DNA of 38,849 nucleotides, from NCBI RefSeq assembly GCF_013031405.1, contig NZ_WPZY01000030.1, positions 1 through 38,849 of the forward strand, written 5' to 3'. The translations under genes were made by a program, and so were the position numbers. This stretch comes from Ruegeria sp. HKCCD8929. GTDB lineage: Bacteria > Pseudomonadota > Alphaproteobacteria > Rhodobacterales > Rhodobacteraceae. The notes under the pieces were generated by a model that was given only the letters and a program-made list of their open reading frames with translations, made no database searches and had not been told where the DNA came from. Below, one piece after another: positions 23,904 through 32,008 of the stretch. The stretch's first letter is position 1, and every line of letters begins with the position of its first letter.

Positions 23904-25207
23904 TACCGCCCGACCCCGGCATAGAGCTCGAACCCGGCTTTCTGCGCGGCCTGCTCCGAATAGATATTGCGCAGATCGACCATGCGCGGCGTTGTCATAC
24001 TGTCCGCCAGCTGATCGAGGTTGAGCGCACGGAACTCGTTCCATTCGGTCAGCAGCACCACCGCATCCGCGCCCTGCGCGGCGGTATAGGGGTCGTCCTC
24101 CCAGATCACCCCGGGCAACAGCTCTTCTCCTTCGGTACGGCCCTGCGGATCGACCACCCGTACCTTGGCGCCGCCGCCGATCAGCGCCGGCACGATGGTC
24201 AGCGAGGGCGCCTCGCGCATGTCGTCGGTATTGGGTTTGAAGGTCACCCCCAGCACGGCGATGGTCTTGCCGTTGAACGAGTCGCCGCAGGCCTCGCGGA
24301 TCTTTTCGATCATTCGCTTCTTGATCTCGTCATTGACGCGCATGACGGTCTCGGTGATCTGCATGGGAAAGGCATGTTCCTGCCCGATCCGCGCCAGGGC
24401 CGCGGTGTCCTTGGGAAAGCACGAGCCGCCATAGCCCGGTCCCGCATGCAGGAACTTGTTGCCGATCCGGCCGTCGAGGCCAATGCCGCGCGACACTTCC
24501 TTGACGTCCGCCCCGACCCGCTCGCAGAGACCGGCGATTTCGTTGATGAAGGTGATCTTGGCGGCCAGAAAGGCGTTGGCGGCGTATTTGATCATCTCGG
24601 CGCTTTCCAGATCGGTGGTCAGGATCGGGAAGTCACGCAGGTAGAGCGGGCGGTAGATATTGGCCATCACCTCGGCGGCGCGGTCACTTTCGACACCCAC
24701 CACCACCCGGTCCGGACGCATGAAATCGTCAATCGCCGCGCCCTCGCGCAGGAACTCGGGATTCGAGGCCACATCGAATTCGGCCTCCGGGTTGGCGCGG
24801 GCCACCGCCTCGCGGACCTGCCGGTTGGTGCCGACTGGCACGGTGGATTTGGTCACCACCACTGTATAGCCGGTGAGTGCTTGGGCGATCTCTTCGGCGG
24901 CGGCCATCACGTAAGTCAGATCGGCATGCCCGTCGCCGCGCCGGGTCGGGGTGCCCACGGCGATGAAAACCGCGTCGGCTCCATCCACGGCGGCGGCCAG
25001 ATCGGTGGTAAAGCTCAGCCGCCCCGCCGCCACGTTCTTGGCCATCAGCACATCGAGACCCGGCTCATAGATCGGCACCGTTCCGGCCTGCAGCATCTCG
25101 ATCTTGGGGGCGGCCTTGTCGACGCAGATCACATCATGGCCGAAATCGGAAAAACAGACCCCCGACACCAGGCCCACATAGCCGGTGCCGATCATTGCAA
25201 TACGCAT
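23903..25207 (-). CDS. ugd: UDP-glucose 6-dehydrogenase
   Basis: A 434-residue enzyme oxidising UDP-glucose to UDP-glucuronate with two NAD+. RIAMIGTGYVGLVSGVCFSD is the NAD loop, PIYEPGLD and VTKSTVPVGTN follow, SNPEFLREGAAIDDF binds substrate, and GPGYGGSCFPKDT holds the catalytic Cys. The C-terminal domain (VLGVTFKPNTDDMREAPS) is complete. GalU provides the substrate. UDP-GlcA would supply an acidic residue to the glycan. It is divergent from the GT2 gene at 25416 with a 208-base spacer that probably contains both promoters, and its transcript ends at the terminator at 23787. Confidence 0.96.
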   Translation of the reverse strand: MRIAMIGTGYVGLVSGVCFSDFGHDVICVDKAAPKIEMLQAGTVPIYEPGLDVLMAKNVAAGRLSFTTDLAAAVDGADAVFIAVGTPTRRGDGHADLTYVMAAAEEIAQALTGYTVVVTKSTVPVGTNRQVREAVARANPEAEFDVASNPEFLREGAAIDDFMRPDRVVVGVESDRAAEVMANIYRPLYLRDFPILTTDLESAEMIKYAANAFLAAKITFINEIAGLCERVGADVKEVSRGIGLDGRIGNKFLHAGPGYGGSCFPKDTAALARIGQEHAFPMQITETVMRVNDEIKKRMIEKIREACGDSFNGKTIAVLGVTFKPNTDDMREAPSLTIVPALIGGGAKVRVVDPQGRTEGEELLPGVIWEDDPYTAAQGADAVVLLTEWNEFRALNLDQLADSMTTPRMVDLRNIYSEQAAQKAGFELYAGVGR

Positions 25208-25415
25208 ATTTCAAATCCTTCTCACTCAAACAAACCTGGGCACACTTACCTTCAAAGAAGACGCCCCCGGTTTCAATGCCTTGTGAAGGGGACCCCCGTC
25301 AATTGGCGATACGCTGCAAAACCGCAGAACCGAGCCCGGCCTCGGGGTGATGTTTGACATGCGGGCCGATTTGTGAGTTCAGGGGGGCAGACCCTGTCAA
25401 AGAGCTTCACCTTCC

Positions 25416-26459
25416 GTGCCTTCCGAATTCCCAGATACCCAAACCCCTTCGCGCCGCCTTGTGGCGGTGGTGGTGACCCATAACCGGCTGGACAAGCTGC
25501 GGGCCACGCTGGATCGGCTGCTCGGGTCCGATCCGGAACATCTGAGCATGGTGGTCGTGGTCGACAATGCCTCGACCGATGGCACCGCCGAGTGGCTGAT
25601 GGCGCAGACGGATCCGCGTCTCGACGTGCTTCGCAGCGAAACGAACCGGGGCGGGGCCGGCGGGTTCGAACGGGGCATGCGCCATGCGGTGGATCGTCAT
25701 GATCCCGACTGGCTGATGGTGACGGACGATGACGGCCGGCCCGCACCGGGGGCGCTGGCGGCGTTTCACGCCATGGATGTCGCGCCCTGGGACGCGCTGG
25801 CGTCGGCGGTCTATTTCCCCTCGGGCGAGATCTGCGAGATGAACCGCCCGTCGCGCAACCCGTTCTGGCATTTGCGCGAGTTTCTGGGCACGGCGGGAAA
25901 GGGGCGAGACGGGTTCCATATCTCGCATTCCGCCTATGACGGCGATATCCGGCCCATCGACGTGACCTCGTTCGTGGGGTTCTTCGTCTCGCGCCGGGCC
26001 ATCGAGCGGGTCGGCTACCCGGACGGGCGGCTGTTCATCTATGGCGATGACGGGCTTTACACGCTGGGCCTCAGCAAGGCGGGCGGGCGCATCGCCTTTG
26101 TGCCGCAGATCCGGTTCGAGCATGATTTCACCACCTTCGGCGGCTCCGGTCTGGCCAAGGGCCAGCGGTTCCGGCCGCTCTGGAAGGTGTATTACCATCA
26201 CCGCAACCTGCTGCTGCTCTATCGCATGGCGGCGGGCTGGATGTTCGGGCTGACCTGTCTGGTCTTCATGCCGAAATGGCTGATGAAAGTGCGCCACCAT
26301 TCCGGCGAGCGGCGAGCGTTCATGCGGCTGATGGGGCGGGCCATTCGTGACGGGCTGCGGGGCCGGATTGATGTGCCGCATGACGAGGTGCTGGCGCTGG
26401 CCGCCGTCAGCGGTTCAGAATATCGCGATGATAGCGCCCAAGCAGAACAAGGCCCATGA
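25416..26459 (+). CDS. Family 2 glycosyltransferase
   Basis: A 347-residue GT-A enzyme starting at GTG 25416; an upstream stop codon excludes longer forms. It has VAVVVTHNRLDKLRATLDRL, VVVDNASTDGTAEWL, ETNRGGAGGFERGM and MVTDDDGRPAPGAL with the DDD metal motif. A hydrophobic stretch near residue 270-285 (AAGWMFGLTCLVFMPKWLM) may hold it to the membrane. It shares layout with the GT2 at 3445 (same GGAGGF loop), so the two may be distant paralogues. The last 53 bases overlap the end of the convergent kpsM-like gene. Confidence 0.85.
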   Translation: MPSEFPDTQTPSRRLVAVVVTHNRLDKLRATLDRLLGSDPEHLSMVVVVDNASTDGTAEWLMAQTDPRLDVLRSETNRGGAGGFERGMRHAVDRHDPDWLMVTDDDGRPAPGALAAFHAMDVAPWDALASAVYFPSGEICEMNRPSRNPFWHLREFLGTAGKGRDGFHISHSAYDGDIRPIDVTSFVGFFVSRRAIERVGYPDGRLFIYGDDGLYTLGLSKAGGRIAFVPQIRFEHDFTTFGGSGLAKGQRFRPLWKVYYHHRNLLLLYRMAAGWMFGLTCLVFMPKWLMKVRHHSGERRAFMRLMGRAIRDGLRGRIDVPHDEVLALAAVSGSEYRDDSAQAEQGP

Positions 26460-27234
26460 ACAGGGTGATCAGGCCCACGGCGGTTGCGTAGGTGATGCTG
26501 ACATATTGCGCCTCGTACATCGGGTAGAACCCGGTTCGGATCAGCCCGGTGACATGAACCAGGGGAATGTACCACAGGACATCCTGCACCGCCCGCGGCA
26601 GATCCTCGAACAGAAAGAACACGCCGGCGGCCAGAAACAGGGGCCGGGTGATGATGGACCAGATCTGCCCCCATACCGTGAACAGTCCGATCAGCGCGCA
26701 ATTGAGCGTGCCGATTCCCAGCCCCAGCAGCATGGCCAGGCCCAGTGACTGGGCAATGGGCTCGAATTCGACCGAAACCCGGGTTTTTTCAAGCGCCAGG
26801 ATGCCAACCAGCAACAGGTATATGACCAGCAATCCGGTCAGCGCGTTCAGGATGAAGCGGGCCAGCACCGCATCCATCCATGTCACCGCCGGATAGCGCA
26901 GCAGCGGTTTGGAGAAGTTGATCGATTGCGAGACCGTCCCGGCCAGCGACTGGTACAGGTTGAAGGGCAGAAAACCGGTCGCATAGAACAGCATGAAACT
27001 GCTGCCCAGTGGCGGGGACCGGATGATGAGCGAGAAGCCCAGCACCAGAATCACGATACCGCCGAGCGGTTCGAGAACGGCCCACAGATATCCGCCCGGC
27101 GAACGGCCATAGCGCGACGTCATTTCGCGCAGGATCAGCGCCAGGACCGTGCGCCCGGTGGCGAACCGGCGGCCATGGATAAGCTGTCCGGCGGAAACCG
27201 GCCGGGATTGGGGCAGGGGCGGGGCCTCGGGCAT
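26407..27234 (-). CDS. kpsM: Capsule ABC transporter permease (KpsM-like)
   Basis: A 275-residue ABC-2 type membrane protein. After an N-terminal cytosolic part with ILREMTSRYGRSPGGYLWAVLEPLG, a conserved feature of KpsM/Wzm permeases, six hydrophobic segments follow (for example GGIVILVLGFSLII, GLLVIYLLLVGILAL, LAMLLGLGIGTLNCALIGLF and VGLITLFMGLVLL). It would form the inner-membrane channel energised by the KpsT-like ATPase. It is divergent from kpsE with 88 bases between, an unusual split, as kpsM and kpsT normally lie next to each other on one strand. Confidence 0.88.
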   Translation of the reverse strand: MPEAPPLPQSRPVSAGQLIHGRRFATGRTVLALILREMTSRYGRSPGGYLWAVLEPLGGIVILVLGFSLIIRSPPLGSSFMLFYATGFLPFNLYQSLAGTVSQSINFSKPLLRYPAVTWMDAVLARFILNALTGLLVIYLLLVGILALEKTRVSVEFEPIAQSLGLAMLLGLGIGTLNCALIGLFTVWGQIWSIITRPLFLAAGVFFLFEDLPRAVQDVLWYIPLVHVTGLIRTGFYPMYEAQYVSITYATAVGLITLFMGLVLLGRYHRDILNR

Positions 27235-27322
27235 TCAGGATTTGCTCGTGCTGGTCAAAAACGATGCGAGTATGTAAGAAAGGGTTTGGGATTTCAAACG
27301 GCTTCAAACCGGGACGTTTTGC

Positions 27323-28729
27323 ATGGCTGACAACATTCGACCCCTTTCTCCGGCGGGCGCCGACGGGCCGTCCGGCCGCGATGAAGGGGATAAACCGGAT
27401 GAGACCGGCAAGCCGGGCAAATGGCGCCTGAAATCGGTCCCGGGACCGGCGCCCGAACGCAAACTTCCGGTGCCGAAACCGGCTGCCGTACCGGCCACGG
27501 CAAGACCTGCCCCGGTGCCGGCGAAAACGAAACCGGCCGGGGTTCCCGCAGCCCCCAAATCTCCGCCTCCGCAGGCCTCCGGGCCGCCGGTTCTGCCCGT
27601 GGCCAGCCCGGCCCGGATGCGGAACCGCCACTGGGGGCTGATCGCCAGTTTCGTGGCGCTGGTCCTGGCGCCGCTGGCGGCGCTGGCGTTCTACCTGTGG
27701 TCCATTGCCGAAGATCAGTACAGCTCGGTGACCGGCTTTACTGTCCGTTCCGAGGAAGGGGCGGCCGCGGCCGAGATGCTGGGCGGGCTGGCTCAGTTCA
27801 CCGGCAATCCGACAGCCACGGATGGCGATATCCTGTATGAATATATCCAGAGCCAGGATCTGGTGCGGCAGGTCAACGAACAGATCGATCTGCGCGCCCA
27901 TTACGCCCAGCACTGGCCCGACGATTTCCTGTTCTCGATCTGGCCCGACGCCTCGCTCGAGGATCTGCTGTGGTACTGGCAGCGGATGGTGACCATCTCG
28001 TATGACCAGAGCAGCGGCCTGATCGAGGTGCGGGTGCTGGCCTTTGACCGTGAAACTGCACAGACCATCGCCGGTGAGATCGTGCGCCTGAGCCAGGATC
28101 TGGTCAACGATCTGAACATCCAGGCGCGTGAGGATGCTATCGGGTATGCCCGTGACAACCTGGAACAGGCGGAGGCCCGGCTGAAATCGATCCGCGAGGA
28201 TCTGATGGAGTTCCGCAGCCGCACCCGCATCGTCGACCCCGAGGCCGATATCGAGGGCCGCATGGGCGTGATGTCGAACCTGCAGCAGCAGCTGGCCGAG
28301 GCGCTGATCGAATACGATCTGCTGCGCGACACCGTCAGCCCCTCGGATCCCCGGGTTGAAAAGGCGCAGCGCCGGATCGACGTGATCCGCGAGCGTATCG
28401 CGGTCGAACGGCAGACCTTCACCAGCGCCAACACCGATACCGGGGCGATCGGCGAGGATTACCCGACGCTGCTGGCCGAATATGAAAGCCTGGTCGTGGA
28501 TGGCGAATTTGCCGCCGAGGCCTATCAGCTGGCGCAGGCGGCGCTGGATCTGGCCCGCGACACCGCCGCCCGGCAGAGCCGCTATCTGGCCACCTATATC
28601 CGGCCGACCCTTGCCGAGGACTCGGAATATCCCCGCCGCTTTGTCCTGCTGGCGATGGCGGCGCTGTTTCTGCTGATGGCCTGGTCGATCATGACGCTGA
28701 TCTACTACAGTATCCGTGACCGGGGCTGA
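27323..28729 (+). CDS. kpsE: Capsule export inner-membrane protein (KpsE-like PCP)
   Basis: A 468-residue polysaccharide co-polymerase of the KpsE type. The first 97 residues are a Pro/Ala/Lys-rich cytosolic tail. Transmembrane helix 1 is at about 104-126 (WGLIASFVALVLAPLAALAF) and helix 2 at about 440-462 near the C-terminus, with a long periplasmic helical part between (QAREDAIGYARDNLEQAEAR and further coiled-coil). It has no C-terminal tyrosine kinase. It is thought to bridge the ABC transporter and the Wza channel. kpsT follows after 15 bases. The 88-base divergent spacer contains the small inverted repeat GGTTTG (27283) / CAAACC (27305). Confidence 0.88.
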   Translation: MADNIRPLSPAGADGPSGRDEGDKPDETGKPGKWRLKSVPGPAPERKLPVPKPAAVPATARPAPVPAKTKPAGVPAAPKSPPPQASGPPVLPVASPARMRNRHWGLIASFVALVLAPLAALAFYLWSIAEDQYSSVTGFTVRSEEGAAAAEMLGGLAQFTGNPTATDGDILYEYIQSQDLVRQVNEQIDLRAHYAQHWPDDFLFSIWPDASLEDLLWYWQRMVTISYDQSSGLIEVRVLAFDRETAQTIAGEIVRLSQDLVNDLNIQAREDAIGYARDNLEQAEARLKSIREDLMEFRSRTRIVDPEADIEGRMGVMSNLQQQLAEALIEYDLLRDTVSPSDPRVEKAQRRIDVIRERIAVERQTFTSANTDTGAIGEDYPTLLAEYESLVVDGEFAAEAYQLAQAALDLARDTAARQSRYLATYIRPTLAEDSEYPRRFVLLAMAALFLLMAWSIMTLIYYSIRDRG

Positions 28730-28744
28730 GACCGGACCAGACCG

Positions 28745-29398
28745 ATGATCCGTTTCGAGAACCTGTCCAAAAGCTTCTGGGTGCGGGGCGAGCGCAAGAC
28801 CGTCATCGACAATCTCAACGCCACCCTGCCCACCGGCACGTCGCTGGCGCTTCTGGGGCGCAACGGTGCGGGCAAGAGCACGCTGCTGCAGATCGTGGCC
28901 GGCAGCATGCGGCCCGATTGCGGCCGGGTGATCAGCGACGGCACGATCTCGTGGCCGGTGGGGTTCGGCGGCTCGTTCCATCCGGATCTGACCGGGGCGC
29001 AGAACGTGCGCTTTCTGGCCCGGATCTACGGGGTCGATTCCGAGGAATTGCTGGTCTTTGTTCAGGATTTCGCCGAGTTAGGCAAACATTTCCACATGCC
29101 GGTGCGGTCCTATTCCGCCGGGATGCGGTCGCGCCTGACCTTCGGCGCCTCGATGGGCATCCCCTTCGACACTTATCTGGTGGACGAGGTGACGGCGGTG
29201 GGCGATGCCGCCTTCCGCCGCAAGAGCCGGCAGGTCTTTGCCGAGCGGGTCAAGACGACAAGTGCCATCATGGTCACCCATGAAATGGCCCAGGTGCGCC
29301 AGTTCTGCGATGCCGGCATCGTGCTGGCTGACGGGCGGCTGACGTATTTCGAGGATCTTGAAGAGGCAATTGCGCTGCATCTGCAATTGTTGCAGTGA
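28745..29398 (+). CDS. kpsT: Capsule ABC transporter ATP-binding protein (KpsT-like)
   Basis: A 217-residue ATPase. Walker A LLGRNGAGKSTLLQIVAG is near residues 37-53, signature YSAGMRSRLTFG near 123-134, Walker B DTYLVDEVTAVGD near 141, and switch His in IMVTHEMAQ. The short form without a C-terminal glycan-binding domain matches KpsT of capsule exporters and not the O-antigen Wzt type, implying export of a finished chain without terminal-group recognition by the ATPase. It pairs with the permease at 26407. Confidence 0.92.
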   Translation: MIRFENLSKSFWVRGERKTVIDNLNATLPTGTSLALLGRNGAGKSTLLQIVAGSMRPDCGRVISDGTISWPVGFGGSFHPDLTGAQNVRFLARIYGVDSEELLVFVQDFAELGKHFHMPVRSYSAGMRSRLTFGASMGIPFDTYLVDEVTAVGDAAFRRKSRQVFAERVKTTSAIMVTHEMAQVRQFCDAGIVLADGRLTYFEDLEEAIALHLQLLQ

Positions 29399-29574
29399 CA
29401 CCGGGCGTTCCGGGCAATGCCGAACAGGATTGAACTCGGACAGCCCCAAAAAGCTGCTCGACTTCAAGGTGTGGCGCGGCCCTGTCCCCGCAGCTTGCAA
29501 TCCCCGCCGACATCAGGTTCTTTGGCGCGACCTTGAAAAGGGGCTCCAGAGAGCGACAATTTGGCGGGTATTTC

Positions 29575-30699
29575 ATGACCAAGACAGCTTTGATCACCGG
29601 GATTACGGGGCAGGACGGGTCCTATCTGGCCGAGTTCCTGCTGGCCAAGGGCTATGAGGTGCATGGCATCAAGCGCCGCGCCTCGTCGTTCAACACCCAG
29701 CGGATCGACCATATCTATCAGGACCCGCATGAGCCGAACCCCAGGATGCGGCTGCATTACGGCGATCTTTCCGACACCTCGAACCTGACCCGCATCATTC
29801 GCGAGGTGGAGCCTGACGAGGTCTATAATCTCGGCGCCCAGTCCCATGTGGCGGTCAGTTTCGAAGCGCCCGAATACACGGCGGATGTGGACGCCCTTGG
29901 CACCCTGCGCCTGCTCGAGGCGATCCGCTTTTTGGGGCTTGAGGAAAAGACCCGCTTCTATCAGGCCTCGACATCCGAGCTTTATGGCCTGGTGCAGGAA
30001 ACCCCCCAGCGTGAGACCACGCCGTTCTATCCGCGCAGCCCTTACGCGGTGGCCAAGCTCTATTCCTACTGGATCACGGTCAATTATCGTGAGGCCTATG
30101 GCATGTATGCCTGCAACGGGATCCTGTTCAATCACGAAAGCCCCCGGCGCGGCGAAACCTTCGTGACCCGCAAGATCACGCGGGGGCTGGCCAATATCGC
30201 GCAGGGGCTCGAATCCTGTCTCTATATGGGCAATATCGACAGTTTGCGCGACTGGGGCCATGCCAAGGATTACGTGCGGATGCAGTGGATGATGCTGCAG
30301 CAGGACGCGCCCGAGGATTTCGTCATCGCCACCGGCAAACAGTATTCCGTGCGCCAGTTCATCGAATGGTCGGCGGCCGAGCTGGGCGTTTCGCTGGAGT
30401 TTACCGGGCAGGGGGTGGATGAGATCGCCACCGTCACCGCCATCGAGGGCAACAAGGCCCGCGCGCTGAAGCCCGGTGACGTGATCATGCGCATCGACCC
30501 GCAATATTTCCGCCCCGCCGAGGTCGAGACCCTGCTGGGCGATCCGGCCAACGCCAAGGCCAAGCTGGGCTGGGTGCCCGAGATCACCGTGCAGGAGATG
30601 TGCGCCGAGATGGTCGGCGAGGATCTCAAGACCGCGCAACGCCATGCGCTGCTGAAAGAGCACGGGTTCGAGCTGCCGGTCAGCCTGGAAAACGGCTGA
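29575..30699 (+). CDS. gmd: GDP-mannose 4,6-dehydratase
   Basis: A 374-residue NADP-dependent SDR making GDP-4-keto-6-deoxymannose. ALITGITGQDGSYLAEFLL holds the cofactor loop, KRRASSFNTQRIDHIY and LHYGDLSD follow, STSELYGLVQETPQ has the catalytic Ser/Thr and Glu, and YPRSPYAVAKLYSYW the YxxxK pair. ILFNHESPRRGETFVTRKI is a Gmd hallmark. The start at ATG 29575 gives the standard N-terminus; the frame upstream to 29533 lacks support. GDP-mannose comes from manC. fcl follows after 11 bases. Confidence 0.97.
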   Translation: MTKTALITGITGQDGSYLAEFLLAKGYEVHGIKRRASSFNTQRIDHIYQDPHEPNPRMRLHYGDLSDTSNLTRIIREVEPDEVYNLGAQSHVAVSFEAPEYTADVDALGTLRLLEAIRFLGLEEKTRFYQASTSELYGLVQETPQRETTPFYPRSPYAVAKLYSYWITVNYREAYGMYACNGILFNHESPRRGETFVTRKITRGLANIAQGLESCLYMGNIDSLRDWGHAKDYVRMQWMMLQQDAPEDFVIATGKQYSVRQFIEWSAAELGVSLEFTGQGVDEIATVTAIEGNKARALKPGDVIMRIDPQYFRPAEVETLLGDPANAKAKLGWVPEITVQEMCAEMVGEDLKTAQRHALLKEHGFELPVSLENG

Positions 30700-30710
30700 G
30701 GAGGGGCGTC

Positions 30711-31688
30711 ATGCGCAAGATCTATGTGGCAGGCCATCGCGGCATGGTGGGCGGTGCGATCCTGCGCCAATTGGAGGCCCGCAAGGCGCAGGGCGAGGCG
30801 CTGGAGCTGATCACCCGCACCCATGCCGAGCTGGATCTGACCGATCAGGCCGCCGTGCGCGGTTTCATGGAAACCGAGCGCCCGGATGTGGTGATCCTGG
30901 CCGCGGCGCGGGTGGGCGGCATTCATGCCAACAACACCTATCCGGCGGATTTCATCTATGAAAACCTGATGATCGAGTGCAATGTGATCCATCAGGCCTT
31001 TGCCGCCGGGGTCATGTGCCTGCTGCAACTGGGCAGCTCCTGCATCTATCCCAAGGCGGCGGCCCAGCCGATGCGCGAGGATGCGCTGCTGACCGGCACG
31101 CTGGAGCCCACCAACGAGCCTTACGCCATCGCCAAGATCGCGGGCATCAAGCTGTGCGAAAGCTACAACCGGCAGCACGGGGTGGATTACCGCTCGGTCA
31201 TGCCGACCAACCTCTACGGGCCGGGCGACAATTTCCACCCCGACAATTCCCACGTGCTGCCCGCCCTGATCCGCCGGTTTCACGAGGCGGCGCGCGACGG
31301 GCGGGACGAGGTGGTGATCTGGGGTACCGGCAAGCCCCGGCGCGAGTTCCTGCATGTGGACGACATGGCCGAGGCCTCGCTGTTCGTGCTCGACCTGCCG
31401 CGCGAAGACTATGAGGCCAATACCCAGCCGATGCTGAGCCATATCAATGTGGGCTGCGGCGAGGACATTTCGATCGCCGATCTGGCCGCGCTGGTGGCCA
31501 AGGTTACCGGTTTTGCGGGCCGGATCACGCAGGATAGCTCCAAACCCGACGGCACGATGCGCAAGCTGATGGATGTCACGCGGCTGGCCGATATGGGCTG
31601 GCGCGCGCGGATCGCGCTTGAGGACGGGATACGCGAGACCTATGACTGGTATCTCGCGCAGCCCCGGGATGGGTTGCGGATGAAATGA
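30711..31688 (+). CDS. fcl: GDP-L-fucose synthase
   Basis: A 325-residue epimerase-reductase that completes GDP-L-fucose. IYVAGHRGMVGGAILRQL is the NADP loop, AAARVGGIHANNTYPADF follows, LGSSCIYPK carries the catalytic Ser and Cys, and NEPYAIAKIAGIKLCESY the YxxxK pair. It starts at ATG 30711 behind a strong GAGGAGGGG. It is co-transcribed with gmd. A Fcl enzyme normally works only on the Gmd product, so fucose (or a derivative) is very likely part of the glycan. Confidence 0.96.
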   Translation: MRKIYVAGHRGMVGGAILRQLEARKAQGEALELITRTHAELDLTDQAAVRGFMETERPDVVILAAARVGGIHANNTYPADFIYENLMIECNVIHQAFAAGVMCLLQLGSSCIYPKAAAQPMREDALLTGTLEPTNEPYAIAKIAGIKLCESYNRQHGVDYRSVMPTNLYGPGDNFHPDNSHVLPALIRRFHEAARDGRDEVVIWGTGKPRREFLHVDDMAEASLFVLDLPREDYEANTQPMLSHINVGCGEDISIADLAALVAKVTGFAGRITQDSSKPDGTMRKLMDVTRLADMGWRARIALEDGIRETYDWYLAQPRDGLRMK

Positions 31689-32008
31689 GCACCTGACTTG
31701 ATCGGATGATCAGCGGCAGGTTTGGCTTATTGGGAACCGCTACCAACAAACCGATATGCAATGAGCTCGGTCCGGCGGCAAATATGTGACCTGAATTGCC
31801 CAGCAATTGACGCAATGCCGACAGAAAAACAACCGAAAGATGAAGCAGTACCGATGGTGAGCGGTGAATTCCGGGGCTCTGCATTTTTGAGAAATGCCAT
31901 TGTGCGTCAGGTGCGAATTGAGCCGCCTGGATTTTACCGATAGAAACCATTGAAAGCTGATACGGCACACCGACCGATCCAATTGCGAACCAGTACAGAA
32001 GCCTCTCC
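31689..32008. other. Spacer ahead of the metalloprotease gene
   Basis: About 320 bases without a supported gene. GC is lower than in the fcl gene. GCATTTTTGAGAAATGC near 31880 can form a small hairpin (GCATTT/AAATGC). A promoter for the protease should lie in the 3' half; TTGAAA near 31950 is a possible -35 box without a good -10 partner. No clear ribosome-binding site was seen beyond GAAGCC ahead of ATG 32009. Confidence 0.4.

Noticed and set aside
26789..28981. A 730-codon open frame on the minus strand
   Set aside because: It lies antisense to kpsE and kpsT, which have clear motifs; the His/Arg/Gly/Gln-rich translation is typical of antisense frames in high-GC DNA.
29464..30663. Long minus-strand open frame
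   Set aside because: Antisense to gmd, a fully recognisable gene.
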